From: Haematococcus lacustris
Lineage: Eukaryota > Chlorophyta > Chlorophyceae > Chlamydomonadales > Haematococcaceae
Length of the DNA: 64,000 nucleotides
Assembly (NCBI GenBank): GCA_030144725.1
Contig: JASKMD010000020.1
Coordinates: forward strand, 4,854,703-4,918,702
Reading direction: 5' to 3'
Within the stretch, counting starts at the first letter, position 1. Each line of letters begins with the position of its first letter. A program made the position numbers and the translations under genes. Positions 53,508-64,000 of this stretch are shown one piece after another. The notes beneath the pieces are model-generated. The model ran no database searches. It saw only the letters and a list, made by a program, of their open reading frames with translations, and was not told where the DNA came from.

Positions 53508-56500
53508 GCCGCTCAGGCGCCGGGGCTGCAGAGCCTCCGCCACCGCACCCTCCCTCTTTCCTGTTGGTGCCGCGCCCACCAAGCCCACCAACCCCTCCAC
53601 CCTCGTTTTTCCAGCCCTCTCCTGACCCTCCGCTATCTCCCGGGGCGGTCCTGCCGCGCACAAGACTCGTCATCCAGTTCTTCGGCTTGGATCTGTGGAG
53701 CGTGGTCAGAGTTTAGCAGCAGCATGTCCCTTCGTGCATCATGGAGCTTTGCTACTCCATCCGCACTGTGCCTGCCGTGTTCAGGCTCATACTTTGTGAA
53801 CCACAGTGCCTCCTTTTTAAATGCTGCACCCTCACCTGTGCGCTGATCTGCAGCAACCGAAGCCCTTGTAAAGCCAACAGCCATCCATGCACTGCGTTGC
53901 CCGCATATCCTCCATGCTGCAACCACTGTGCCTGCAGGTCGTCTCCAACTCTACCATAGCTGAGCTGGCCGCCAGGGCGGGGCTGCCATTGAGTGAGCTG
54001 ACAGCCCCTCCCTCATGCTACTCCTCTCTCCTGGCCAAAAACTACACAGCCCTGCTGGGCACTCCCCTCCCCGCCCTGCAGCTCATGCCTGGGGTTGCTG
54101 CCTTTGCTGACGATGTGAGTTTGGCAGGGGTGATGGAAGGGGTGCTGCAGCCTGCTCTGCCCTGATGTACAGCTTCTGCTGCTGTGAGATGTCAGACCTT
54201 GCTTCACAGTCACAGCCGCCTTCAAGGGTGCAAGGATTCAGACTCAGATCGCAGGCGCTAAGAGCTTGGGGTCTTGGGTTCAGTATACAAGTGCTGCAGG
54301 TGTGTGCACATACCAGGCACCCCAGTGCCGCTGACTTCTACTCCACAAACCCTCCTTTGCTGCTGGCCTGTGCTGCTGCTGTGTTGTAGGTGGTTGGCCT
54401 GATGGAGGCCTACTTGCAGGATAGGGGTGTGGAGGTGCAGCTGTCAGACTTTTGTGCCGGCAGCCGCACCAACGCCACCTTCTTTGTTGCCCCTGGGCCA
54501 GGTCAACCCCGACAGGCGTTCACCAGCCTATGGCCCACTTTGAACGTGACCCTGGACCTGGTCGCCCAGCCAGCCTGGTGGGCTGCTGCGGCCCATGATC
54601 TGCCTAGTCTCCTATTTCAGCCTTTTGCCACTTGCTGTTGTCTTTGCATGCTTGTCCCAGTCACCAGGCTGTGGATTTCCCTCCTGCCCTTGTCACATGT
54701 TCAGGCAGAGCAGCTTTGCTTCATCCAGTATGGCTGGACTATCCTTGCGCAGCCTGCAGACAAACTGGTGGGTGTAGGCAGGGCAGGCAGGGCGACTCAT
54801 CATGACCAGGGTCAGCCAAGACCGTAGGTGGCAAATACAAAGAAGGCCCCGTAAGTTAGTCGGACTGTATGTGTAAGATCAACGAAGCTTTCATTGAACG
54901 ATGCAGTCTTTGTTGTATGTAGCTGGCTCGAAAGTTTCCAACAGGATTTGGGAGCAGGGGATTTGGGGAGCAGGGGACTTGGGAGAAGGGCAGGGAGTCG
55001 GGCACAGTTGAAGTAAGGGCAGGGCAGGGAGTTGGTTGGCCGCCAGGGGCAAGCAGTTGGCTCAGGCGCTTTCAACCTCTCTTACCCATCCTCCAAGCCC
55101 TGCGCCCTGGCCACTGACCCTGCTCTTGGGTTGGGCAGGGGGTGGGAGCCAGGGCCCATGGACTGCATCTCCTTGCCTGCCCTGCAGTCGTGGCTCCCTG
55201 AGCACTCGAGGCCAATGGTTCTGGCTGCAGTACCAGGTGCGCTGCCCCTCTGCTGCCCCTCTGCTGCCCCTCTGCTGCCCCTCTGCTGCCCCTCTGCTGC
55301 CCCTCTGCTGCCCCTCTGCTGCCCCTCTGCTGCCCCTCTGCTGCGCCTCTGCTGCCCCTCTGCTGCCCCTCTGCTGCCCCTCTGCTGCCCCTCTGCTGCC
55401 CCTCTGCTGCCCCTCTGCTGCCCCTCTGCTGCCCCTCTGCTGCGCCTCTGCTGCGCCTCTGCTGCCCCTCTGCTGCCCCTCTGCTGCCCCTCTGCTGCCC
55501 CTCTGCTGCCCCTCTGCTGCCCCTCTGCTGCGCCTCTGCTGCCCCTCTGCTGCCCCTCTGCTGCCCCTCTGCTGCCCCTCTGCTGCCCCTCTGCTGCCCC
55601 TCTGCTGCCCCTCTGCTGCCCCTCTGCTGCCCCTCTGCTGCCCCTCTGCTGCGCCTCTGCTGCCCCTCTGCTGCCCCTCTGCTGCCCCTCTGCTGCCCCT
55701 CTGCTGCCCCTCTGCTGCCCCTCTGCTGCCCCTCTGCTGCCCCTCTGCTGCCCCTCTGCTGCCCCTCTGCTGCCCCTCTGCTGCCCCTCTGCTGCCCCTC
55801 TGCTGCCCCTCTGCTGCCCCTCTGCTGCCCCTCTGCTGCGCCTCTGCTGCCCCTCTGCTGCCCCTCTGCTGCCCCTCTGCTGCCCCTCTGCTGCCCCTCT
55901 GCTGCCCCTCTGCTGCCCCTCTGCTGCCCCTCTGCTGCCCCTCTGCTGCCCCTCTGCTGCCCCTCTGCTGCGCCTCTGCTGCCCCTCTGCTGCCCCTCTG
56001 CTGCCCCTCTGCTGCCCCTCTGCTGCCCCTCTGCTGCCCCTCTGCTGCCCCTCTGCTGCCCCTCTGCTGCCCCTCTGCTGCCCCTCTGCTGCCCCTCTGC
56101 TGCCCCTCTGCTGCCCTCTGCTGCCCCTCTGCTGCCCCTCTGCTGCGCCTCTGCTGCTGCTCACTTCATAGCCCGGCTGCTGCTCACCACTCTGTTGACC
56201 CTGGGGTACCCCTGTCGCACCTGCTCGCAGCCAGCGTCAGGGACAGGAGCCTCTTCCCAACCTCACTGCAACAGTCCTAGCCGCTGAACATGGTGCTGGG
56301 AATGGTAGCAGACATGGTATTGGGGGGTTCAGTGGTGCTGCTGGAAGTTCCGTTTTACCTTGCCTACCTAGACCTTTGTGGCTGAGGGTAGTGTCCATGC
56401 ATGCACTGCACCGCCTCCATGCGGTTCCCTCATCACCTGATCACACCATGACTCACAGAGCACCAATGCAGGTGGCCTTGCCCGACCTGTTCCCTCTGCT

Positions 56501-59500
56501 GCTTGTGGCACCTTGCGCAGATGCCGTTCCAAACCTGCCGCGTGTTCACACCACCACCTCCCAGCCAAGCATCCACCCCGGCGCCCTCCCCCTTGCCCCC
56601 TCCTCCGACACCAGGACCTTCACCTCCTTTGCCAAGCCCGTGAGTGGCAGTCAACCATCCCTCAGCCCTGCACAGCTGTGGCAATAAGCCAACAACCCAA
56701 TTGCCCTGTGTCACACATTTAGTACAACGTATATCTAATAGACTTCTACACACTCATACTCGTTAACCCACTGAATTGCAAGTGAGTAATCAACAATATT
56801 GGGTCACTAAAACATAGGGGGCATTGGGATCGTGGCATAGGGGGCATTGGGATCGTGGCATAGGGGGCATTGGGATCGTGAGCTTAAGGCATGCCAAACG
56901 CGTAGGAAAACAATAGGTCACCCCCGCCATTGGCCGCACCCCTGATAGAATCTTACCGGTCTTAAGAGTTTTACAGCGATTATGCGCATGGTGGTGCAGC
57001 TCATCAAAGCGAAGCTAGCGGGCTGCTCGGGCTGATGTGCACCTGTGCCGGGGCGGGCGGGGGTGCTGGGAGATCGGGTCGCGTTGTGCCGGGAATGGCC
57101 TGATTAGTGGGGCTGTGATCAGCGAATAGCTATCGCGCTCAGCGGCCCAGCTTTTAAACTTTCTGAAATTTGTCGGGCGCAGGCCCCCCAGTTCCCATGT
57201 TTGACATGTTTAAGAGTGGTGGTATGGCGTGTGGCCTGTACCTGCACCCGAACAGCGTGCAAGTCGTGTCAGTCACCCCATATCAAATTTCCTCGATTAG
57301 GGCACTTTCTCCGGCCACCATACCTGTCCAACCAGGACGTCGAATGATGAACTGCCAACTGTGTGCGGCTCCTTGTGTGGGCTTATTACGTGTCCTCAAG
57401 AAAGAAAGAAGCTCAAGAAAGAAAGAAAGAAAGATGTAGTAGACTTCTACACATTTATACACGCTAATTAGTAGAACGTGTAGTCAACCACTCAACTGCC
57501 CTGTTTTCTACTCAATAGAACGCAAGCATGGATCACATGGATACGCTATTCCGATACTAGCCTGCTGACAATGGGATGACGCTTCGCTCCAGAGTCTGTG
57601 CTGCCGCTGGCTGCTGGCTGCAGGCCATCTCCTGTCCCCCCTCCCCCCTCTCCCCCTCCCCTGCCCTCTCCTCCTTCCCCAACACCTCCCCCTCCCCCCC
57701 CTCCACCAAGCCCCTCCCCTCCCACCCCCCCCTTCCCGCCACCTTCACCACCGCTGCCCCCAGCTAATACTAACCTGCTGACCCCCCAGGTGAGTGGCAG
57801 CAGCCCCTGGGCCCTGCCCCCTGCACTGCTGCTGCCCCACCTTGCCTGTCAGGCCCCATCAGGCCCCTAGACCCACCAGGCAGCTAAGCCCGTGTCTGGT
57901 CCTCCTAGGCCCCAACCTTTGCCGGGTTGCCGGGGTCACCCTCTACACTAGTGTGATGGCTGCTGCATACCAGGCAATGGTGCTTGGTTTGCCATGCCTG
58001 CCCACAGGCACCACCCAGCCCAAGCCCCCCTCCCTCCCCCTCGCCCCCTCCTCCCTCCCCCCCACCCCCTCCTCCCCCACCCTCGCCCCCCCCTCCTTCT
58101 CCCTCCCCTCCTCCACCCTCACCCCCCCCTCCTTCCCCCTCCCCTCCTCCACCCTCCCCCACCCCTCCTTCTCCCTCCCCTCCCCCACCTTGACCCCCTC
58201 CTCCTTCCCCCTCCCCTCCCCCACCCTCCCCCACCCTCCCCCACCCTCCCCCACCCTCCCCCACCCCTCCTTCTCCCTCCCCTCCCCCACCTTCACCCCC
58301 TCCTCCTTCTCCCTCCCCTCCTCCACCCTCGCCCCCCCCTCCTTCTCCCTCCCCCCCCCCACCCTCACCCCCTCCTCCTTCCCCCTCCCCTCCTCCACCC
58401 TCGCCCGCCCCTCCTTTCCCCTCCCCTCCTCCACCCTCGCCCCCCCCGGTGGGTAGTGTTCGCTTCATATTCTGGACAAACCCCGACCTCGAGTTAGTCA
58501 TCAGCCACGCTGCGGTTTCTCTCCAGCGTCGCCCTGTCCCTTGCTAAAACTCCAGACATTCAGCGCATAGACTGAGCTGAAACTCTAAACTACCCGCAGT
58601 GGCTACTGCACCCCACATGCCCATTGTGCTCATCTACCTGCAGCGGGCGGCTGAGTATCCATGAGTTCCTTGTGCTAGCTGCTGCTTGGCTCTGTGGCTG
58701 CAGGCACCACCGCTCCCGCCACCACGTCCGCCTGCAGGTGCAGTGGGGTTGGAGGTGTATTTCCTCCTTGACCCTTCCATATACTACAGTGATGAAATCA
58801 CTCTCTACCTGCCCTTTGGGAATGTGAGCGCCTGGCTGTACAGCAAGGTGCTGCAGCCGGAAGGCGTGGCCACCTACCTTCAGCCCCAAGACAGTGTGAG
58901 CAGCCTTATCACCATGAGCTGGGAGCCTGACCCACCCAGCATCGAGCTGGGCACTATCACCTCGATCACCCTGGGCTACCAGGAGGACCTGGCAAAGGCA
59001 AGTTGTGGTGGGCAGGCAATGACGGGGTGTGGTCCATGACCCTCCCCACCACACCACCACCTCACCACCACCACCACCAGCATCAATGAAAAGCATGTTA
59101 GCCACAGTGCAGTGCCATACTCAAGGGAGGGGCAGGGGGCGGGTTGTAAATACAGCCTGGGGAGCCAAGGGAAGGGGGGAGCCAAGGGAAGGGGGGAGCC
59201 AAGGGAAGGGGGGAGCCAAGGGAAGGGGGGAGCCAAGGGAAGGGGGGAGCCAAGGGAAGGGGGGAGCCAAGGGAAGGGGGAGCCAAGGGAAGGGGGGAGC
59301 CAAGGGAAGGGGGGAGCCAAGGGAAGGGGGGAGCCAAGGGAAGGGGGGAGCCAAGGGAAGGGGGGAGCCAAGGGAAGGGGGGAGCCAAGGGAAAGCATGC
59401 CTGGCTGCAGAACCTGGTAAGAACCCAGCCAGGTGTTGGCCCACTGGGTCGACACCTACCTCCAGTGTGCTGTGTTGACTCACATTGCTCGCCACCCCTC

Positions 59501-59675
59501 CTGCTTGCAGGTCATGAACACCTTTGTTAACTACCTCCAGGACATGTTTGGGTCACTGAACCTCCCCTGTTCCACGGCTGTCAGGCTTGAGAGCCCGGAT
59601 GGCCTCCAGACCAACAGGGACTTCAATTGCTCAAATGTCACCAATCTGTGCTGTGCGTGCAGGGGGCAGTGCTAG
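53508..59675 (+). CDS. Secreted hydroxyproline-rich (PPSP) glycoprotein-like gene, approximate model
   Basis: Exons with good GT-AG sites: about 53520-53694 (Pro-rich PPPPHPPSFLLVPRPPSPPT, then RLVIQFFGLDLWSV), 53938-54114 (VVSNSTIAELAARAGLPLSE...), 54390-54577 (VVGLMEAYLQDRGVEVQLSD...NVTLDLVAQPAW) and 54705-54767. Also about 56521-56638 (FTPPPPSQASTPAPSPLPPP), about 57620-57787 (PSPVPPPPSPPPLPSPPS), about 57984-58193 (PPSPSPPPSPSPPPPSPPPP), about 58738-58998 (VYFLLDPSIYYSDEITLYLP) and 59514-59675, ending NCSNVTNLCCACRGQC and stop. Globular segments with N-glycosylation sites and cysteines separated by PPSP rods resemble the layout of volvocine extracellular-matrix proteins such as pherophorins, but the pherophorin cysteine motif is not seen. 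The signal peptide and start were not found. Several exon joints are unresolved, and it could be two tandem genes. Confidence 0.45.
55245..56155 (+). repeat. 11-bp minisatellite (GCTGCCCCTCT), about 83 copies
   Basis: Near-perfect 11-bp array with scattered GCTGCGCCTCT variants. Since 11 is not a multiple of three and no frame contains a stop, it is open in several frames on both strands. It follows a good donor (TACCAG|GTGCGC) and is best read as intronic. Confidence 0.9.
56735..57470. repeat. Insertion-like block between two AGACTTCTACACA repeats
   Basis: TAGACTTCTACACA with an AT-rich flank occurs near 56736 and again near 57440. Between them lie three tandem 23-bp units (CATAGGGGGCATTGGGATCGTGG, in two overlapping words) at about 56813-56880 and an AAAGAAAG run near 57405-57432. 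No coding capacity is recognised. Confidence 0.35.
58015..58450 (+). repeat. CT-rich CCCTCC/CCACCCTC simple-sequence tract
   Basis: Pure pyrimidine-rich strand of about 430 bp with repeating CCCCTCCTCCACCCTCGCC-like words. Its 5' part can encode SPPPP repeats of the glycoprotein gene; the rest opens frames on both strands by composition alone. Confidence 0.75.
59158..59395 (+). repeat. 17-bp minisatellite (AGCCAAGGGAAGGGGGG), 14 copies
   Basis: Nearly perfect array; one unit lacks a G. It lies in an intron of the glycoprotein gene between exons ending near 58998 and starting at 59514. Confidence 0.9.
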
Positions 59676-60893
59676 GCTGCAGATGAAGTCCACTCTGGCC
59701 TCAGGGCAGGCAGCCTACTCAGCTATGCTGTACAGGGGCAGGGCAGAGTGGAGTGGAGAGTGCAGTGTGGACAGGGGCAGGGTGGAGTGTGAAGGCCGCC
59801 CTGACCTCAGGGGCAGGTTTGCTGTTAAGCTATGCGGGAGGATGGGTGAGGCACTGGAGGATGGGCGGGGCACTGGCTGGGGCACTGGCCCTGCTGTGCA
59901 GTGAGGTGGAGTGATATGCTGGGGAGGATGGCTGGGCCCTGATGCTGTCAGAGGAGGCTAAGGAGGGTGGGAGTCGTGAGAGTGGAGACAGTCCCGCTAG
60001 GAGTTGTCCCGCCAGGTACTCACATGTAGGGGGATGTAGGGGGTACTGGTGCAAAGCAGCGGCTGTGAGCTGTCCAGTGAGGTGCCCACGCCCCTCATGC
60101 ATATGGCATGCACACTGGCTCTGGGCAGCCTCACCTGGTTCTGTCGCTGGGGTGCAGGCACAGCTGTGGCTGCCATGTCTCATGGGTGGGGGCTGGCTGC
60201 TGTGTGTTGTGTGTGCCGTAGCTCCAGTGGCTGGTCTGGAGATGGTGGTGGGGCCAGCGGACATGCTGGGCATCATAGCCTGGCTCTGTCTCAAGAGGTG
60301 AGGATGTTGAGAGCGGTGAGGATGGCTTTATGGTAGGATGTGGCATGTGGCCTCCTGCCGTAAGCATGCCAGCAAGCCTAATTGAGTTGCGTATGGTTTA
60401 GTAGCCACTTCCTTACAATGTTGCTGTTGAGGTGCTGTCGTGTCATCCTAGCTGCCAAGACGGCCTGCTGCCATTTGTGCTGTGTGGAAACCTGTGTGCT
60501 GTCCTGTGGGTTGATTGTTTGTCCTGGCTTAGGCAAGGATGGTGTGTTCAGACATAGCGAGTTGCATGCAATGGCTGCATGCACATGGACACGGGCGTGG
60601 CTCCCGTCCTTGCCACATGCTGCCCTGCTCTGCACACAACGACTGCTACATCGGACACAGCTAGATCAACAAGGATATGAGTTGAGCGATGATATGAGCG
60701 ATGAGATAAGTGATGAGATAAGTGATGAGACAAGCTAGATCGACAAGATTACTCGGCAAAGTGTAACCTGGATGAAAAGCGCACCCCATGTGCAACCCTA
60801 ACAGCTCATGAGCAACTGTTGCCCCACGGAACACGAGGCACCAATCACCCACCAAGCCACAAATGCAAATTAAACCAATGAGGGATGGGTGGC
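59676..60893. other. Intergenic stretch without a supported gene
   Basis: 3' flank of the glycoprotein gene, then unremarkable sequence. 60690-60735 has 12-bp tandem units (GATGAGATAAGT). No frame shows recognisable motifs. Confidence 0.4.
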
Positions 60894-61416
60894 TTACACC
60901 GCTGTAGCCGTTTGGCTGCTTGGCCGCCCTCCCCCTCTAGGGGTTCGGGACTTTCTGTAACACACTTCAAGGCAAGGTGCACATGGGCTCAACATGAAGT
61001 CATGCAAGTTCTCATCACTGTCTTGGAACGTCATGGCAAACTCCGGCTGTTCCCTGATGGATCTCGTGGCAGTGCACTCAAAGATGAAATGCATGGCGTT
61101 GTCCACTCCCCCCTCTGTGCATCTAGTGCATGTGCGATCAATCAAAGTAACCCCCTCAAACCGAGCCTTCTCCTATTGATCACCCTCATAAGCAGGTCGC
61201 TGTGGGATAGTTTGGCAGTGTTCCAGAACTTGCACGCAGCCCTATACCAGTAAAGCTGGAGGGGCATCCTGCAGGACCCCATTCTCTCCATGCCAGCCAT
61301 CATATGGGTGGCAGCAAAGGCAGGGGTGGCGCTGGGATTAAAGTGCATGCCTAAGTATTTAAGCTCTCTCACCACAGGCAGGCTCTCATGCTTGTACCCA
61401 ATGCTAAGTGCTGCAG
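60894..61416 (-). pseudogene. LINE fragment (C-terminal zinc knuckle and thumb region), minus strand
   Basis: Reading leftward: LSIGYKHESLPVVRELKYLGMHFNP (61416-61330), where ELKYLG is the typical post-RT motif of LINEs, then the thumb region MPLQLYWYRAACKFWNTAKL. Next is CTRCTEGGVDNAMHFIFEC (61125-61070), a C-x2-C-x8-H-x4-C knuckle, ending about 60894. No intact frame joins the parts. It is a different LINE type from the one at 39.6-40.7 kb, with no PD-ExK domain visible. Confidence 0.65.
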
Positions 61417-61706
61417 GGTTTCATCACGGCTTGCGCACAGAGGTTGATACTGCTCCGTATGTCATCATGGCGTGCTTCCTTCTGCACAACATCTGCGTCA
61501 TGCGAGGTGTGCAGCCCATGAATCCTGATGAGTTGCTGCGTAGGGATAAGGTCTTGGTTGAAGCTGTGGCAGATTTCAACCGTAGGTTGCATGAGGCCCA
61601 ACGGCAGTTCCCTCATCCGGCACACCGTGGACAAGTGCCAGTTGCAGCTCTGCAAGAGGGTAGGGACATTCGTGATGCTGTTGTTTTGTTTGCAGCCATG
61701 GGTTGA
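61411..61706 (+). pseudogene. C-terminal fragment of a PIF/Harbinger transposase
   Basis: FHHGLRTEVDTAPYVIMACFLLHNICVMRG followed by DELLRRDKVLVEAVADF in blocks, then stop at 61704. The hydrophobic ACFLLHNIC motif near the end is characteristic of DDE_Tnp_4 (Harbinger) transposases. Upstream catalytic Asp residues are missing, because the frame begins at the LINE junction. It ends just before the 23-bp repeat array. Confidence 0.6.
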
Positions 61707-61744
61707 TGTAACACAACAGTCGTGTGTCTTCTGTCTTTCACACA

Positions 61745-61925
61745 CAAAAGGCTGGATAACCATCACCTAATTAGCTAGAGAACCATCACCTGATCAGCTG
61801 GATAATCATCACCTAATTAGCTAGAGAACCATCACCTGATTAGCTAGAGAACCATCACGTGATCGGTTAGAGAACCATCACCTGATTAGCTAGAGAACCA
61901 TCACATGATCAGCTAGAGAACCATC
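61745..61925 (+). repeat. 23-bp tandem array (TAGCTAGAGAACCATCACCTGAT)
   Basis: About eight units; TAGCTAGAGAACC starts at 61818 and 61841, 23 bp apart. The variable end alternates CTGATT, CTGATC, GTGATC and CTAATT, creating repeated TGATCA/CTAATTAG palindromes. The position next to the transposase fragment suggests subterminal repeats of the Harbinger element. Confidence 0.65.
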
Positions 61926-61929
61926 ACCA

Positions 61930-62440
61930 TGGTGAGTTGCATTTCCACGCATGTGAAGAGCCGGCTTTGCACGCCCCACAGTGCAACTGGTGTCCACAGC
62001 TTCAACACTAAGGGTACTGTGTACCAGGCACATAGAACGCATCCCTCTGTGTACCCTCCTTGGGCGTGCCAGGGCCAAACGCCTGGGACATAATGGCTTC
62101 TCCTTCCACAGCTGCCACCTGGTCCTGCTGTTTCTGTTGCCTTTGGACCGCCTGGTATAAAATGGCGAGCTGCTGAAGATACATCTGATGCACTCCTTGG
62201 GCTGCTGGTGCTGCACCACTTGCTGCTGCTGGTGCTGCACCACTTGCTGCTGTTGCTTCTGCACCACTTGGTTACAACCTGTGCGATTGGGCCCTATAGC
62301 GTTGTTGAACAGCTTCCAACTGTCCTGGAGTTTCTTGTAGAGCGTCCTACACTGCTCCGCGTTGAAGTTGCGGTGCTCGTCTAACAGCTGATGCGCTCTC
62401 AGCTCAGCAACAACAAGTACTTGAACTCTCTCACCACACC
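61930..62440 (-). CDS. Possible Myb/SANT-like accessory protein fragment of the Harbinger element
   Basis: The minus-strand frame from about 62420: VVAELRAHQLLDEHRNFNAEQCRTLYKKLQDSW..FNNAIGPNRTGCN, then Gln-rich VVQKQQQQVVQHQQQQ. Helical, Trp/Leu-spaced sequence followed by a Gln-rich tail fits the second (DNA-binding) protein of Harbinger elements, but the Trp spacing is not clear enough to be sure. The frame starts inside LINE sequence and has no own ATG. Confidence 0.25.
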
Positions 62441-62780
62441 AGATTATCACCTTTCACCTGCCCACATTGACTGTAAGGTGTTTCCTATCTGCAAAGCCTT
62501 GTAGCTGGCAGACCAGCCGCTGCAGCCCGTGGGACGAGGTGCTCACTAGGGTCAGGTTATCAGCATACATGAAGTGGGTGACAGGTGTGCCTTGCACCCT
62601 CACAACATCACCAGGACCCAGGAACTCCTTACTAATGTCGTGAACATAGAGAGCAAACAGGAGTGGGCTGATGGGGCAGCCTTGCTTGACACCTTGGTCC
62701 GGAGTCAACGGGGAGGTGCGGTGAGCTGCAAGACATGCGCACACGTTCATAGCACAATAGCCCACCCCCTCCCAGACCAC
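62437..62780 (-). pseudogene. LINE reverse-transcriptase fragment with YADN in place of YADD
   Basis: Minus strand: LTPDQGVKQGCPISPLLFALYVHDI (RT block 4), then THFMYADNLTLVSTS. The catalytic YADD box reads YADN. The sequence continues LQGFADRKHLTVNVG and reaches an in-frame stop. Together with 60894-61416 it brackets the Harbinger material. The palm-domain second Asp is lost, so it would be inactive. Confidence 0.7.
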
Positions 62781-62878
62781 CCCTCAAAGCCCACAATCTC
62801 CAAGCCCTCCCATCCGCTCCCTTGCTCGCTGCCTGCTCCCCTCCCCCCCATCGCCCCCTGACAGCCCTAGCCACCACC

Positions 62879-63475
62879 ATGGGGGGTAAGAGGCTCAGCA
62901 AGAAGCAGCGCAAACACCTGCAAGAGCTTAATGCCTCACCCATGGCTCCAGCGCAGGTGCCACGTGGCTCTAGCGCAGGTACCATGGTACCTGCGCAGGT
63001 GACTCTGCTAATTTGTGTGAGTGCATGGCAGGGTTTTAGTGCAGCCCCACTGGCGTGAAAGCTCAGAGGAACAAGGCACAGGATGAGGCCATGGAGTTGC
63101 AGGCAGAGGTTGAGCAGTTCCACCAGCAGCTCAGTGATGCGGTGGCAGATTTGCAGCAAGTGCAGGTAGACATGGAGCAGCTGCAGGCAGCACAACAGGA
63201 GCTGCAGGGTAAGAATGAGTCAAGGGGCAGCTGGTTGAGGAGCGCACCCATGCACTCCAGCTGCTGCAGCGAGCCCCGCCCCCGCCCCCGCCCCCGCCCC
63301 CGCCCCCGCCCCCGCCCCCGCCCCCGCCCCCGCCCCCGCCCCCGCCCCCGCCCCCGCCCCCGCCCCCGCAGTCATCGCTTCGACCGCCCGCGTCGCTCAG
63401 GATGCTCTACATGAGCGTGCGCGCCGGCAGCAGCAGTCGGATCGGAAAGCGGTTGCGGCGATGTGGCAATGCCCT
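62879..63475 (+). CDS. Hypothetical coiled-coil protein, 5' exons
   Basis: ATG at 62879 in a good context (CCACCACCATGG): GGKRLSKKQRKHLQELNASP, then a donor-like GCGCAG|GTGCCA. A second exon about 63050-63208 reads KAQRNKAQDEAMELQAEVEQ, FHQQLSDAVADLQQVQVDME, QLQAAQQELQ, a regular coiled coil ending at CTGCAG|GGTAAG. After the CCCCCG microsatellite an exon from 63370 may read VIASTARVAQDALHERARRQQQSDRKAV in two blocks. The basic start and long coiled coil suggest a structural or nucleolar protein. The family is not recognised. Confidence 0.4.
63274..63370 (+). repeat. (CCCCCG)16 microsatellite
   Basis: Uninterrupted 6-bp array between coiled-coil exons, reading Pro-Arg in one frame. It ends in a good splice acceptor (CCGCAG). 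Confidence 0.9.
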
Positions 63476-63479
63476 CATG

Positions 63480-64000
63480 TAGCATGCTGTAAGTAGCATG
63501 CTGTAAGTCGAAATGGTCGAGCTGTGGCATTGCCCTCAAGGTATGGGGGGGAGGTGGGCAAGCTCAACGAGGTGGGCTCCTGCAATGATGGGTGGAGGGG
63601 GGGCGGGCATGGTGGGTCGATGCATACCATGGCCTTGGATGTGCCTGGTGAACATGATGTAACTTTGAAAGTGTCAAACTGAACGAGGCCTGGGCTGTTT
63701 GTTGTGCGGTTTGTGTTAATAGATGCGCCAATGGGTAAAGAACAAACATTTCGTGGCCATTTTCTTGTGGTGCAGCGGGTGCAACACACTGAAGGACACG
63801 GTGGAGGAGGGGTGGTGTAAGCCGGTGATACCTCGGTGTATTCGGCGGAAGCGAGTATAACCATATGTTCCAAACGCCCCGTCTAGGTGCCCTGCACGTC
63901 CGGCAGGCATCGCGTTGGGTGTTGGCCGGACATTTTGTTTGTGCACAACCAGCTCACTACGCTAGGTAGATGGGGTCACAGCGATGTGGCTCACCGTGCC
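63480..64000. other. End of window, no further supported gene
   Basis: Short frames only. AGTAGCATGCTGTA is duplicated at 63480-63506. Confidence 0.35.

Noticed and set aside
55032..56280. Frames of 360-414 codons on both strands
   Set aside because: The 11-bp repeat has no stop in any frame; simultaneous openness on both strands shows that it is not selected coding sequence.
57905..58501. Gly/Glu-rich minus-strand frames opposite the CT-rich tract
   Set aside because: Mirror of the pyrimidine-rich simple repeat; the plus-strand PPSP reading is the one with family support.
59029..59495. Repetitive frames EPREGGSQGKGG (plus) and PLAPPFPWLPPSLGS (minus)
   Set aside because: Both come from the 17-bp intronic minisatellite.
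53508..59675. Calling the glycoprotein gene a pherophorin outright
   Set aside because: PPSP rods and secreted-type globular parts fit, but the conserved pherophorin cysteine pattern and the signal peptide were not found.

Overview
The window looks like nuclear DNA of a chlamydomonadalean (volvocine-type) green alga; a Haematococcus-like organism is my best guess, not a proof. Reasons: GC-rich sequence, many short GT-AG introns, a ciliary dynein-assembly gene (DNAAF11/LRRC6), a PPSP-rich secreted glycoprotein gene, UGUAA-type polyadenylation signals, and very many micro- and minisatellites. I see no rRNA gene, no clean tRNA gene and no CRISPR array.

Layout. 1-7.5 kb: two decayed copies of a Fanzor/TnpB-like nuclease element (1-540 and about 2570-3645), a solo copy of their right end (7151-7196), and little else. 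5.6-6.2 kb: one Pro/Ser/Gln-rich putative exon. 9-12.4 kb: a minus-strand multi-exon membrane-protein gene of unknown function. 12.5-23.6 kb: a transposon cluster. It holds an antisense 5' fragment of a Fanzor element (12642-13975), a zone of palindromes and 21-bp iterons (14.17-14.59 kb), a hypothetical gene split by an internally deleted Copia retrotransposon (15860-19583), and a multi-exon Fanzor gene with all three RuvC acidic residues (20146-23356). 23.7-28.3 kb: DNAAF11, ten exons, reading frame closed exactly. 29-38.7 kb: one or two low-complexity, coiled-coil-containing genes interrupted by minisatellites and SINE/LINE debris. 39.5-40.7 kb: 3' end of a LINE with a zinc knuckle and a PD-ExK endonuclease. 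41.6-42.5 kb: an uncharacterised membrane ORF. 43.4-44.85 kb: a long minisatellite. 47-49.3 kb: minus-strand papain-granulin cysteine protease. 49.7-52.7 kb: TKL-type protein kinase. 53.5-59.7 kb: PPSP-rich secreted glycoprotein gene. 60.9-62.8 kb: minus-strand LINE fragments around a Harbinger transposase fragment. 62.9 kb to the end: start of a coiled-coil gene.

The most interesting content is the Fanzor family, a eukaryotic relative of the RNA-guided TnpB/OMEGA nucleases. The window holds at least four copies in different stages of decay, with conserved structured non-coding ends. The two inverted copies at 12.6-14 kb and 20.1-23.4 kb are complementary: one keeps the promoter and an N-terminal domain, the other keeps the promoter and the nuclease. 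The host genes DNAAF11, the protease and the kinase are ordinary, well-formed genes that lie between the transposon-rich stretches.
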